DNA from: JADCCX01 sp051649305
GTDB taxonomy: Bacteria > Pseudomonadota > Alphaproteobacteria > Rhizobiales > Beijerinckiaceae
Direction of reading: 5' to 3'
Length of the DNA stretch: 23,642 bases
Assembly: GCA_051649305.1 (NCBI GenBank)
Contig: JBOFGV010000079.1
Location: 1-23,642 of the forward strand
The notes below the pieces were generated by a model. That model saw nothing but the letters and a program-made list of their open reading frames with translations, did no database searches and was not told the DNA's origin. Position 1 is the first letter of the stretch. Every line of letters starts with the position of its first letter. Below, in pieces: positions 15,813 to 23,601 of this stretch. Both the position numbers and the translations under genes were made by a program.

Positions 15813-16330
15813 ATGGGTCTCCTCTTAAATGCAGCTAAATTAGCTTCGCCGCCTCCCTTGCGAAACCATTCCATTATACTCTCATTTTTTATTTTCATGC
15901 CAGGAATTGCGTTGTTTTCTGCGTCTGTCCACACGAGATCCCAAGGTCCACCCTTTTCATGGGTCAGATCCGATAGTTTATATGGATGGAATTGAGAATA
16001 GTAATCAAATATATTACATAGAAATTTTTCCGTTTCTTCATCGAATTCGTATTTAGATACAGAGAATTTTCCATCATTGATATTAAATGATACGCAGTAT
16101 TTATCTATATATTTTTGACCATAATCACGAAATTGGTCATATACTACTTCACATACGGGACCATGTTTCCATGCAGAAAAAGGTTGGGCAACTAAAGGCC
16201 TATTCATCTTTGCAAGATACCAAGCATGCGCGAAGTATAGTATTTTCAGAAGCGAGAGTATGGTTATGGGACGCCCTAATCTCTGCGATCTGGCTAGAAA
16301 AAAATTTGCTACTGAACGCGCATCATTCAT
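15809..16330 (-). CDS. Panacea-domain (DUF4065, SocA/GepA-like) protein, probable antitoxin
   Basis: A 173-residue protein whose first 75 residues carry the Panacea/DUF4065 pattern: SVANFFLARSQRLGRPITIL, LKILYFAHAWYLA, then PLVAQPFSAWKHGPVCEVVYDQF. This domain occurs in SocA, the proteolytic-adaptor antitoxin of Caulobacter, and in many antitoxins of the PanAT group that neutralise unrelated toxins. The C-terminal part (DEETEKFLCNIFDYYSQFHPYKLSDLTHEKGGPW) also fits the domain. It is the first gene of an AT-rich leftward cluster, directly upstream of and coupled to the 240-residue candidate toxin. No ribosome site is visible; a promoter placed directly before the ATG suggests leaderless translation. 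Confidence 0.85.
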   Translation of the reverse strand: MNDARSVANFFLARSQRLGRPITILSLLKILYFAHAWYLAKMNRPLVAQPFSAWKHGPVCEVVYDQFRDYGQKYIDKYCVSFNINDGKFSVSKYEFDEETEKFLCNIFDYYSQFHPYKLSDLTHEKGGPWDLVWTDAENNAIPGMKIKNESIMEWFRKGGGEANLAAFKRRPI

Positions 16331-16337
16331 GTGAGAA

Positions 16338-16367
16338 ATTCTAGCGAATCAAGCCTCTTGTTAGCAA
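16338..16367 (-). promoter_or_regulatory. Possible promoter of the Panacea operon
   Basis: TTGCTA (16367-16362), an 18-bp spacer and TAGAAT (16343-16338) place transcription start about 7 bases on, immediately at the ATG at 16330. This fits the missing ribosome site. It lies just behind the uvrD stop codon. It is a by-eye match only. Confidence 0.4.
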
Positions 16368-16373
16368 TCATAA

Positions 16374-19300
16374 TCACACCCCCTCCACATAGCTCTCGAT
16401 CACCATCTTCCGCCCCGCCTTGTCGAAATCCACTGTCAGTTTGTTGCCATCAACAGCCACCACTGTTCCGTTGCCGAACTTGACATGAAAAACCCTCGCT
16501 CCTTCACCAAAACGAGACGGAGCGCCTGATGAGCGAGCGAGGATCTGTCCCTCGATCTGCATGGGCTTGCGGGCAGGCGAAGCGCCACCGCGATATGCGG
16601 TCTGCGGGCCTTGATCAAAACCACCCGTATTACCGCCACCAAAGTTGCCACCTTTCGGCGCATCACTGCGGGCCTGCGCACGTTGCCAGCCCGGCGTTGA
16701 ATAGCTGGATGTCTGGAACGGGGTCATGCGGTCAAAGCGGCTCTCGCCACCACCAAGATACCCGCCGCGGCCATGGGCGAAGCTGGGCCCTGACGAGGAC
16801 ACAACCTCCACATGCGCTTCGGGCAGTTCATCCACGAAGCGAGAGGGGATCGAGGCGTTCCATGAGCCATGAATGCGGCGGTTTGAGGCGAAGTAGATTT
16901 TCGCACGCTGCTTGGCGCGTGTAAGGCCGACATAGGCAAGCCGCCGCTCCTCTTCCAGCCCTGCCCTGCCCTGCTCATCCAATGCGCGCGGATGGGGAAA
17001 CACGCCCTCCTCCCAGCCGGGCAGAAAAACGGTTTCAAACTCAAGGCCCTTGGCGCCGTGAAGGGTCATCAGTGTGACTCGGTCTTCGCTCTCGCCTTCC
17101 GCCACCTCCATGACAAGGCTGACATGCTCCAGAAAGCCCTGCATGTTCTCGAAATCCTCCATGGAGCGCACAAGCTCCTTGAGGTTTTCGAGACGGCCTG
17201 CGGCATCGGCGGAACGGTCCTTCTTCCACATGTCGGTATAGCCGGATTCCTCCAGAATGATCTCGGCCACTTCCGTATGCTTGTGGGTTTCCAGCATCGC
17301 GGTCCAGCGGTCAAAACTCAGGACCAGATCGCGCAGGGTCTGGCGCACCTTGGGCTTGAACTCTTCTGTCTCCAGCAGTTCGCGCGTCGCCTGCACCATG
17401 GGCACACTGCTGTTGCGGGAATAGGCATGCAACTCGTTCAGCGTCGCATCACCAAGGCCGCGCTTGGGCGTGTTGATGATGCGCTCGAAAGCCAGATCGT
17501 TGGCAGGTTGCGCCACGATGCGGAAATAAGCCAGCGCATCGCGCACCTCGCGCCGCTCATAAAAGCGTGGTCCGCCGATCACACGATACGGCAGGCCAAG
17601 CGTGATGAAGCGCTCTTCAAATTCGCGCATCTGGAACGAGGCGCGCACCAGAATGGCAATCTCGTTCAGTTGGTGTTTCTTGACATGCAGCGCCTCGATT
17701 TCTTCGCCCACAAGACGCGCCTCTTCCTCGCTGTCCCAAGCGCCGGAGACAGTGACCTTGTCCCCCTCGTCGCCATCGGTGAACAGCGTCTTGCCCAGAC
17801 GGCCATCGTTGTTGGTGATGAGGCGCGAGGCTGTCGCCAGAATATGCCCGGTGGAGCGGTAGTTTCGTTCCAGCTTGATCACCTTGGCGGCAGGAAAATC
17901 CTTGTCGAAGCGCAGGATGTTATCAACCTCGGCTCCACGCCATCCGTAGATGGAATTATGCGTGATAATGCCGTTGGCAATGTAGTTATGGGTGTTGGCT
18001 ACATCGAGATCGTAAACATCAACCTCAGCCTCAATCCGTTCAACCGTTGCGACTGTGTCGTAGCTGCCAGCCACAAACACGGCCATGCCAGGTCGCACCG
18101 AAGCAGCATGTGTGAAAGGCAACGAATTGCTCGCCTTACTTGTTGAAGCGGCATTGTCTGCCCCAAGCCGCGCCTTGCGAATGATGCGCAGATCAAAAGC
18201 CTCGCGCATTTTTTCTGCCGCAGCTGCAACCTCCAGCCAACTTTGGTTTGCCGTTTCCACGCGCCAGCTTGCCATGCCCTTTTTGGCACTGCGGACCGAG
18301 AAACCAAGCGCCTCAAGCGCTTTGGCTCCTTCGCGATCGTTGCCAACAATCGAGAGCCGGTGCATCGGCGTCTTGCCACGTCTGTCGCCGCACAATGTCA
18401 GTGTAACCTGACGGCGCGAGGAATGCCTTGACTGCGGCATATGGTGCGGATGCGCTGGCGAAAGCCCTTGATCCTCAAGAAGGCGGTCAGCTGCAGCTTC
18501 TGTATCAAGCGAGGTATAGAGCTGCCGGATCAGTGCTTTATCATGCACAATGCCATTCTTGGCTTTGCCCTTGCGCGGCATGAATGGCAATGTTGGCAAA
18601 CCATAGCTAAGCGACAACTGCATTTCGAGCAACCGTGCGTCATTCTCGGTTCGGCAGGTGCCGACCACCCAGAGGGCATCTGCCTTTTCTTGAAGCGAAC
18701 GTTGCAGAAAACCAACCATCGGCTTTTTCTGCCCTTTGGTATAGGTTTGTGATGTGCCGATGCGGAAACCCAAACCGTCTTTTTGCATCAGGTAGACAAA
18801 GTGCATTTGCGGCGTAATGCCCAGGCGATAACCTGCAAAGTGCATATGCTCCGGCGTGGAAATAATTTCTGCACCAGACTCTGTCTTTATCTTGATCAGA
18901 CTTCCGTTGCGCTTGCTGTGATGCACACGGGTTACACTACTTCCCGCCAGTTCTCCGCTGCCTTTTGAAGACAGAACGGCATCCCCCACGTTTACGTCCT
19001 CAATAGCGCGCACTGATCCATCGGCCATGGTGATGCGCGTGCCCGCCACAACGCACTGATCGTCATCACCAACACAGCACACATTCTGCGGGCGGCCACC
19101 CTGCCGCTGGGCCAGCAGTCGCAGCCACAGATACTGGGCCACGTTGGTGTCCTGATACTCATCCACCAGAATGTAGCGGAAGCGATCCTGATACTGCGCC
19201 AGTATCTCGGTGTTTTCCTGAAACAGGCGGATGCATTCCAGCAGCAGATCACCGAAATCGCAAGCGTTGAGGGTTTTCAGCCGTGCCTGATAGGCACTGT

Positions 19301-19940
19301 AGAGATGCTGCCCCCGGCCATTGGCGAAAGCCTGCGCCTCGCCTGCCGGAACCTTCGCCGGTGTGAGCGCGCGGTTTTTCCAGCCATCAATCATCGAGGC
19401 CAGAATGCGCGCAGGCCAGCGCTTTTCGTCAATATCGTCGGCTGCGATAACCTGCTTCATCAGACGGATCTGGTCATCCGTATCCAGAATGGTGAAATCC
19501 GTGCGCAAGCCTACAAGCTCGGCATGGCGGCGCAGGATCTTGGTGCTGATGGAGTGGAACGTGCCAAGCCAGGGCATGCCCTCGCCCACGCCGCCCAGCA
19601 GATGGCCGATGCGCTCTTTCATCTCGCGCGCCGCCTTGTTGGTGAAGGTGACGGAGAGGATTTGCGATGGATAAGCCCGGTTGGTGGTGATGATATGGGC
19701 GATGCGCGTGGTCAAAACCCGCGTCTTGCCCGTGCCGGCCCCGGCCAGCACCAGCACAGGACCGTCCAGTGTTTCCACGGCCTCACGCTGCTCCGGATTC
19801 AGGCCTGCCAGATACTTCGCGGCAGGGCTGGCCGCCGCCATGGCACGCGCCGCCAGACCACCCGCACGCGGCTGAGGCGCGGCAGGGGGAAAGGCATCAT
19901 CATCAATGGCAAAGGGATCAGACATCACTGGCGCGTTCAC
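16374..19940 (-). CDS. uvrD: UvrD/PcrA-type superfamily 1 DNA helicase containing an intein
   Basis: This 3'-5' helicase unwinds DNA in excision and mismatch repair and clears replication blocks. The 1188-residue precursor becomes about 821 residues after removal of residues 296-662. N-extein: Pro/Ala-rich leader, Q motif LNPEQREAVETLDG, Walker A AGAGTGKT (66-73), Walker B VDEYQDTN (259-266), and the first half of motif III, CCVGDDDQ (288-295). C-extein: the rest of motif III, SIYGWRGA (663-670), LERNYRST, VTLMTLHGAKGLEFE, YVGLTRAK, a Gly-rich linker, and a terminal Tudor-like domain (RVFHVKFGNGTVVAVDGNKLTVDF). The GTG start at 19940 has AGGGGA upstream; ATG five codons in is an alternative. 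It is a single gene, flanked by the acquired Panacea cluster and a lipoprotein gene. Confidence 0.97.
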   Translation of the reverse strand: MNAPVMSDPFAIDDDAFPPAAPQPRAGGLAARAMAAASPAAKYLAGLNPEQREAVETLDGPVLVLAGAGTGKTRVLTTRIAHIITTNRAYPSQILSVTFTNKAAREMKERIGHLLGGVGEGMPWLGTFHSISTKILRRHAELVGLRTDFTILDTDDQIRLMKQVIAADDIDEKRWPARILASMIDGWKNRALTPAKVPAGEAQAFANGRGQHLYSAYQARLKTLNACDFGDLLLECIRLFQENTEILAQYQDRFRYILVDEYQDTNVAQYLWLRLLAQRQGGRPQNVCCVGDDDQCVVAGTRITMADGSVRAIEDVNVGDAVLSSKGSGELAGSSVTRVHHSKRNGSLIKIKTESGAEIISTPEHMHFAGYRLGITPQMHFVYLMQKDGLGFRIGTSQTYTKGQKKPMVGFLQRSLQEKADALWVVGTCRTENDARLLEMQLSLSYGLPTLPFMPRKGKAKNGIVHDKALIRQLYTSLDTEAAADRLLEDQGLSPAHPHHMPQSRHSSRRQVTLTLCGDRRGKTPMHRLSIVGNDREGAKALEALGFSVRSAKKGMASWRVETANQSWLEVAAAAEKMREAFDLRIIRKARLGADNAASTSKASNSLPFTHAASVRPGMAVFVAGSYDTVATVERIEAEVDVYDLDVANTHNYIANGIITHNSIYGWRGAEVDNILRFDKDFPAAKVIKLERNYRSTGHILATASRLITNNDGRLGKTLFTDGDEGDKVTVSGAWDSEEEARLVGEEIEALHVKKHQLNEIAILVRASFQMREFEERFITLGLPYRVIGGPRFYERREVRDALAYFRIVAQPANDLAFERIINTPKRGLGDATLNELHAYSRNSSVPMVQATRELLETEEFKPKVRQTLRDLVLSFDRWTAMLETHKHTEVAEIILEESGYTDMWKKDRSADAAGRLENLKELVRSMEDFENMQGFLEHVSLVMEVAEGESEDRVTLMTLHGAKGLEFETVFLPGWEEGVFPHPRALDEQGRAGLEEERRLAYVGLTRAKQRAKIYFASNRRIHGSWNASIPSRFVDELPEAHVEVVSSSGPSFAHGRGGYLGGGESRFDRMTPFQTSSYSTPGWQRAQARSDAPKGGNFGGGNTGGFDQGPQTAYRGGASPARKPMQIEGQILARSSGAPSRFGEGARVFHVKFGNGTVVAVDGNKLTVDFDKAGRKMVIESYVEGV
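17955..19055 (-). other. Intein (367 residues) within UvrD motif III
   Basis: It begins at Cys296 of the precursor and ends at Asn662, followed by Ser663 as the +1 nucleophile. Splicing blocks, in intein numbering: block A CVVAGTRITMADGSVRAIEDVNVGD (1-25), given here as CVVAGTRITMADG and IEDVNVGD; block B GAEIISTPEHMHFAG with TPEH at 67-70; block F VYDLDVANTHNYIANG (347-362); block G IITHN (363-367), with the penultimate His and terminal Asn. All residues needed for splicing are intact. Positions 86-152 (VYLM, GFRIG, FLQRS, LLEMQLSLSYG) resemble a GIY-YIG-type nuclease core; no LAGLIDADG or HNH motif is seen. Removal restores an uninterrupted GDDDQSIYGWRGA. Confidence 0.96.
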
Positions 19941-20041
19941 GAATCGTTTCCCCTAGAAATGGGGGAATGAATGCGGTTTGTCGATGCAATGGCTGCAAAT
20001 AAGCCAGGTAAATTGCCGGGCTCGACTGTCAGTCGAATACC

Positions 20042-20794
20042 CTAAAACGATACCCTGCTCACAACGCGAGACCGGTCTTTGCGTTTTGGTACAACGTCTT
20101 GTGTGGCTAGTGATCGTCTGAACGAAGCCATTCGTTGCTGCCGGGCACTTTCATTCTGTCTGAGAAGCGTCATCGGTGCGGGGACATTGATGGCATCCAG
20201 CGCCAGACGGACGTGTCTTTCGGTTACCTGATTTTTCTTGCAGGCCCCTTTTGCATCCCAAAGCTCACGGGCAACAAAACTGGCAACAGCACCTGTAATT
20301 GTGCTTCCTGCAAAGTCGTCCTTCTTTACCTTTTTCTCCGCAACAAGCGTGCGGATAGCCTCCCCAAGGATTTCTGCTGAATCTGAAAATGTTACATTCC
20401 TGAGCTGTTGATACTCTGGATTGGTTGCGCCATCGATCAGGCAATGCCGCGCTGTAAACAGCCAATCATGGACCATGTAGGCAGGCGCATATCCCCATGG
20501 TGAAAAACCGTTGAAGGACTGGGCAAACGGCGGGATCGAGCCACCATCAGTATACATTATGCCCGGTCTGATGACAGATCCGATAGGCTTAGAGGAATGG
20601 CGGCTGAATGTCAGCGGATCATCGGGATCTGGCACATACACGAAAAGCCCATCGCCACTGCTACCACCTTCGCCAATCCAGACAACAATGACACTACCCT
20701 TGAAGCTTCCTACCTTGATGTCATCATAAGGTGTGACTGTCGCGCAGGCCGTCAAGCCTCCCGTCAATGCTAAAATCAGGGCGATCCAGCGCAT
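20042..20794 (-). CDS. Putative lipoprotein with DUF1353-like domain
   Basis: A 250-residue protein with a lipoprotein signal: MRWIALILALTGGLTACATV, lipobox LTAC with the lipidated Cys near position 17. After export it would be anchored to a membrane facing the periplasm. The stretch MYTDGGSIPPFAQSFNGFSPWG followed by APAYMVHDWLFTA resembles DUF1353 (tD.aSiP ... G.y..A...HDwLy), a family of unknown function also found in phages. The tail is Arg/Ser-rich. The ATG at 20794 has GGGAGG five bases upstream; a GTG one codon earlier is possible. It converges on nothing nearby and follows no operon partner. Confidence 0.75.
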   Translation of the reverse strand: MRWIALILALTGGLTACATVTPYDDIKVGSFKGSVIVVWIGEGGSSGDGLFVYVPDPDDPLTFSRHSSKPIGSVIRPGIMYTDGGSIPPFAQSFNGFSPWGYAPAYMVHDWLFTARHCLIDGATNPEYQQLRNVTFSDSAEILGEAIRTLVAEKKVKKDDFAGSTITGAVASFVARELWDAKGACKKNQVTERHVRLALDAINVPAPMTLLRQNESARQQRMASFRRSLATQDVVPKRKDRSRVVSRVSF

Positions 20795-20883
20795 CACAGC
20801 CTCCCAGAACCAGCGCTATTAGTCTGACAGACTTCACAAAGCCTGCAAGGCTCAGAAAAGCCTATCACACACTTGTTGTCAGA

Positions 20884-21771
20884 TTATGCTTCCCGTTGCC
20901 GCATCCTCTCGCGGTGCGCCGTATAGATGCCGCTGGCCGCGATAATACATCCTCCCAGTACGATCCAGCGATCAGGAACAGTGCCAAACATCATATAGCC
21001 AAGGCACACCGCCCAGATGAGCTGCACATAGGTGTAGGGTGCCAATGCTGATGCCGGTGCGGACTGGAAAGCAAAGATAATGCAGATATGGCCGACAGCC
21101 GAGCCCAGACCGATGACCAATCCAATGGCGACTTGTTCCAGTGTTGGCGTCACCCATACAAAAGGCACAAGCAGGCTGGAGGCGACTAGCGCCACAAGGG
21201 ATGACCACAGGATGGTGGTCTCGGGCGCTTCATCCGCCGTCATGCCACGGGTCATCACACTGCCAATGGCCCAGAAGAGTGCTGACAGAAGCGGAAAGAT
21301 GGCTGCGGGCTGAAACGCTGTCGAGCCGGGGCGGATCATGATCAGCATCGCCGCAAACCCTACCAACGTCGCCACCAAGCGGCGGACGCCGATCTTCTCT
21401 TTCAAGAATACAACTGACAGCACCGTGACCATGATCGGCCAGACATAGTTGATGGCCGAATTATCCGCGAGCGGCAGATAGGCGAGGCCGGTCATAAACA
21501 GGATGGAGGCGAAAAAGACCGACAACCCCCGCCCCGTCTGTCGCCATGGGTGGGCTGTAACAACCACGCTTTTTCCCTTGCGCATCAGCACGAAAGCAAC
21601 GGTAACTGTGGAAGAAAAGATGTTTCTGATCCAGTTGACCTCGATGGGTGGCAGCCCTGCCACCATCAGTTTTGAGCAGGCATCACCAAAGGCAAACAGA
21701 AGCGTAGACGCCAGTACCAGTGCAATGCCCCGCACTGTATCGTCCCGCATCGTGGAATCTGGTGTAGCCAT
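20884..21771 (-). CDS. EamA/DMT-family permease
   Basis: A 295-residue drug/metabolite transporter-superfamily protein with ten predicted membrane helices in two EamA repeats. The first repeat begins RGIALVLASTLLFAFGDACSKLMVAGLP and includes LADNSAINYVWPIMVTVLSVVFLKEKIGVRRLVA; the second runs from PAAIFPLLSALFWAIGSV to YMMFGTVPDRWIVLGGCIIAASGIY. Such proteins export amino acids or other small metabolites; the substrate is not predictable. The ribosome site before ATG 21771 is weak, and Met8 is a possible alternative start. It lies downstream of ribH on the same strand but behind a terminator, so it is probably transcribed separately. Confidence 0.9.
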   Translation of the reverse strand: MATPDSTMRDDTVRGIALVLASTLLFAFGDACSKLMVAGLPPIEVNWIRNIFSSTVTVAFVLMRKGKSVVVTAHPWRQTGRGLSVFFASILFMTGLAYLPLADNSAINYVWPIMVTVLSVVFLKEKIGVRRLVATLVGFAAMLIMIRPGSTAFQPAAIFPLLSALFWAIGSVMTRGMTADEAPETTILWSSLVALVASSLLVPFVWVTPTLEQVAIGLVIGLGSAVGHICIIFAFQSAPASALAPYTYVQLIWAVCLGYMMFGTVPDRWIVLGGCIIAASGIYTAHRERMRQREA

Positions 21772-21832
21772 CGGAATGTCTTGCAGGGCAACGGGAGAAA
21801 AGTCGAATGAAAGAAAGCCTGTGATCTATGAG

Positions 21833-21861
21833 AAAGGTCTGGCAACCTTGATTGCCAGACC
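21833..21861 (-). terminator. Terminator of ribH
   Basis: A perfect 10-bp stem, GGTCTGGCAA / TTGCCAGACC, with a 6-nt loop lies directly after the ribH stop. Read leftward it runs into TTTCTCAT, a modest T tract. Confidence 0.75.
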
Positions 21862-21867
21862 CGCTTG

Positions 21868-22341
21868 TTATGCTGCCATCTGATTTGCCAGTGTGACAAC
21901 AGCCATCGCAGCAGATGCAGCCTCTCGGCCCTTGACCTTGAAATGCTCAAGGAAAAAGGATCTGTGCTCATCGCTTTCATGGAAGTTGTGCGGTGTCAGC
22001 ACAGCAGAGAGAACTGGCACATCTGTTTCCAGTTGAACCTGCATCAAGGCCGACACGACGGTCGAAGCAACAAAATCGTGCCGGTAGATGCCGCCATTGA
22101 CCACAAAGGCACAGCCAACAATCGCATCATAACGACCGGTTGCAGCGAGCTTTTTAGCCAGAAGCGGTATTTCAAAAGCACCGGGAACATCGAATACATC
22201 AATGATCGCAGTGCCATTGGTTAGTCGCTGACATTCGTCGATAAATGTCTTGCGGCATTCATCAACAAAATCAGCGTGCCATCGCGCCTGAATGAACGCG
22301 AAGCGACAGTCTGGTTGTTTGGATTTCAGTTTCTGATTCAC
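21868..22341 (-). CDS. ribH: 6,7-dimethyl-8-ribityllumazine synthase (RibH2 type)
   Basis: Lumazine synthase condenses the ribityl-uracil and the 4-carbon phosphate in the penultimate step of riboflavin synthesis. The 157-residue product matches the RibH2 branch known from Brucella and Mesorhizobium (FAFIQARWHADFVDECRKTF, VFDVPGAFEIPLLAKKL, AFVVNGGIYRHDFVASTVV, VPVLSAVLTPHNFHES, HFKVKGREAA), rather than the usual icosahedral type. The frame extends to a TTG at 22353, but the GTG at 22341 has GGAGAAA at good spacing and gives the Brucella-like N-terminus MNQK. Expression is probably repressed by flavin through the FMN riboswitch upstream. Confidence 0.96.
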   Translation of the reverse strand: MNQKLKSKQPDCRFAFIQARWHADFVDECRKTFIDECQRLTNGTAIIDVFDVPGAFEIPLLAKKLAATGRYDAIVGCAFVVNGGIYRHDFVASTVVSALMQVQLETDVPVLSAVLTPHNFHESDEHRSFFLEHFKVKGREAASAAMAVVTLANQMAA

Positions 22342-22440
22342 AGCTTTCTCCAAAAGGATAGAGTTGAGGTTGCTTTCACAACCCTGGAATCAGGACGCAT
22401 AAAACAGCAACGCGCCGCGCCTTGCAGCGCGGTCGTTCCA

Positions 22441-22606
22441 GTCTCATTCTCTTTCATCCGGACTATGACCGTCGGCCCCGGCATCGCACCGGATCTGCTG
22501 ACCTCTCTTGATTGAAAATCAAGAAAGCGCTCGCGGGCTCATGGATTGGCTTTAAGGCAAACCCACATACCGCCGGTGGGGATTTTCACCCCGCCCTGAG
22601 AATTAC
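22441..22606 (-). promoter_or_regulatory. FMN riboswitch (RFN element) upstream of ribH
   Basis: Read leftward from 22606, conserved RFN blocks appear in order: CTCAGGGCGGGGTGAAAATC, CCCACCGGCGGT, AGCCCGCGAGCG, GATCCGGTGCGATGCC, GGGGCCGACGGTCATAGT, CCGGATGAAAGAGAAT. The closing P1 helix pairs ATTCTC (22603-22598) with GAGAAT (22451-22446). About 100 bases separate it from the ribH start. That stretch holds a GC-rich hairpin (CCGCGC-TGCAAG-GCGCGG) with a TTTTAT tract about ten bases on, a possible terminator-type expression platform. FMN binding should lower ribH expression. Confidence 0.95.
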
Positions 22607-22666
22607 CCCGCAACACGCGGGGCATCTGTAATTTAGGAGCGTCTCGCAGAAGAGTCGAGGTGCCTT

Positions 22667-23296
22667 TTAGCCAAGCAACAACTTCAGTTTCCGCACGGCA
22701 CTTTCCGGCGTGGTCAGCACCGGGCGGCCACTGCTTTTCGCCACTGCATCAGCGGCACGGGCAAGGCTGAACTGCGCCAGCGCGATGACATCGCAATCCT
22801 GCAGGTCCTTGGCGGCCTCTGCTGCCAGCCGGTCATGTTCGGCTCCATCGCCCCGGTCGAGGGCCGCCATGCCGCCTTCAATGAGGCGGGGCTGCAAACT
22901 CACTAACGCTGGAAACTCTGGCGGCATGGAGGCGAGTGTCGGCGCGAAGGTGGAGAGCAGGCCGATGCGCGTGCCCTGCTTCACCGCCTCCTCGATCATC
23001 GCCTCATTGGGCTTGAGCACAGGTATGGTTGCGAACCGCTGCTTCACTGCATCAATGCAGGGGCCAAAGGCCGAGCAGGTGAAGAGAATGCCGGCAGCGC
23101 CCTGATCTACCGCGTATTGCGCGAGTGTCAGAAACCGCGCCGTCATCGCGTCTGTCAACTGCCCGTCCCGCGCCAGATCAGCCGAGAGGGAATCATCGAG
23201 CAGGTTCATCAGCTGCGGTTGCGGCCACAGGGCCTTGAAAGCTGCCTCGATAGGCGGCGGCGAATGGCGAAGGGCGTGGATGAGGGCGATGCGCAT
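22667..23296 (-). CDS. Asp/Glu/hydantoin racemase-superfamily protein
   Basis: A 209-residue protein with the two-domain racemase fold pattern. It starts MRIALIHALRHSPPPIE, has the first cysteine motif ILFTCSAFGPC (Cys74), the second-domain start KQGTRIGLLSTFAPT, and PVLTTPESAVRKL at the end. In amino-acid racemases of this superfamily a second catalytic Cys follows a strand near the end of domain two; here the matching stretch is DCDVIALAQFSLARA, with Gln-Phe-Ser where the Cys should be. A one-cysteine enzyme (decarboxylase- or isomerase-like) or a non-racemase role is therefore possible. The frame starts at ATG 23296 with a weak ribosome site. It is followed by the ribH riboswitch region on the same strand. 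Confidence 0.8.
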   Translation of the reverse strand: MRIALIHALRHSPPPIEAAFKALWPQPQLMNLLDDSLSADLARDGQLTDAMTARFLTLAQYAVDQGAAGILFTCSAFGPCIDAVKQRFATIPVLKPNEAMIEEAVKQGTRIGLLSTFAPTLASMPPEFPALVSLQPRLIEGGMAALDRGDGAEHDRLAAEAAKDLQDCDVIALAQFSLARAADAVAKSSGRPVLTTPESAVRKLKLLLG

Positions 23297-23451
23297 GAAT
23301 CAGGATTTAGCACAAAGCGTTGGAAACTGTGCACCCTTCCCTTTCCCGCCCATACCGCCTATATCTCCTTCGTCTTCCTCGGAAGACTATGGTGATAAAC
23401 GGTCATTGAAATAAGCCTTTCGGACCCGGGGGCAGTACCCGGCGCCTCCAC

Positions 23452-23477
23452 CTGAACAGATCGCAAGGTCTGTTCAG
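23452..23477 (+). other. Intervening hairpin of the permuted tmRNA precursor
   Basis: CTGAACAGATC / GGTCTGTTCAG forms an 11-bp stem closed by a GCAA tetraloop, exactly between the acceptor piece and the coding piece. It is the transcribed segment removed to leave two RNAs. Confidence 0.85.
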
Positions 23478-23562
23478 GCGGGGGCGAAACAGGATCGACG
23501 AGGGTGTAAAGAGTGTTCTTTTGCCCGGCATGATACCGCCGTTATCGGGTCACTTTGTAGTT

Positions 23563-23601
23563 GCAAATGACAACTATGCTCCGGTTGCTCAGGCCGCTTA
23601 A
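23563..23601 (+). other. tmRNA tag-peptide reading frame
   Basis: The resume codon GCA begins ANDNYAPVAQAA-stop; with the Ala from charged tmRNA the tag is AANDNYAPVAQAA. The AND start and terminal Ala-Ala are the conserved ClpXP-recognised tag features in alphaproteobacteria. Confidence 0.92.

Noticed and set aside
16992..18146. 384-codon open frame on the plus strand
   Set aside because: It is antisense to the UvrD C-extein and intein end, has no recognisable domain, and is explained by the GC-rich codon bias of the real gene.
20015..20029. Palindrome TCGACTGTCAGTCGA downstream of uvrD's start
   Set aside because: It has a single central base and so cannot form an RNA hairpin of that size; no T tract follows, and it is not placed at a recognisable promoter.
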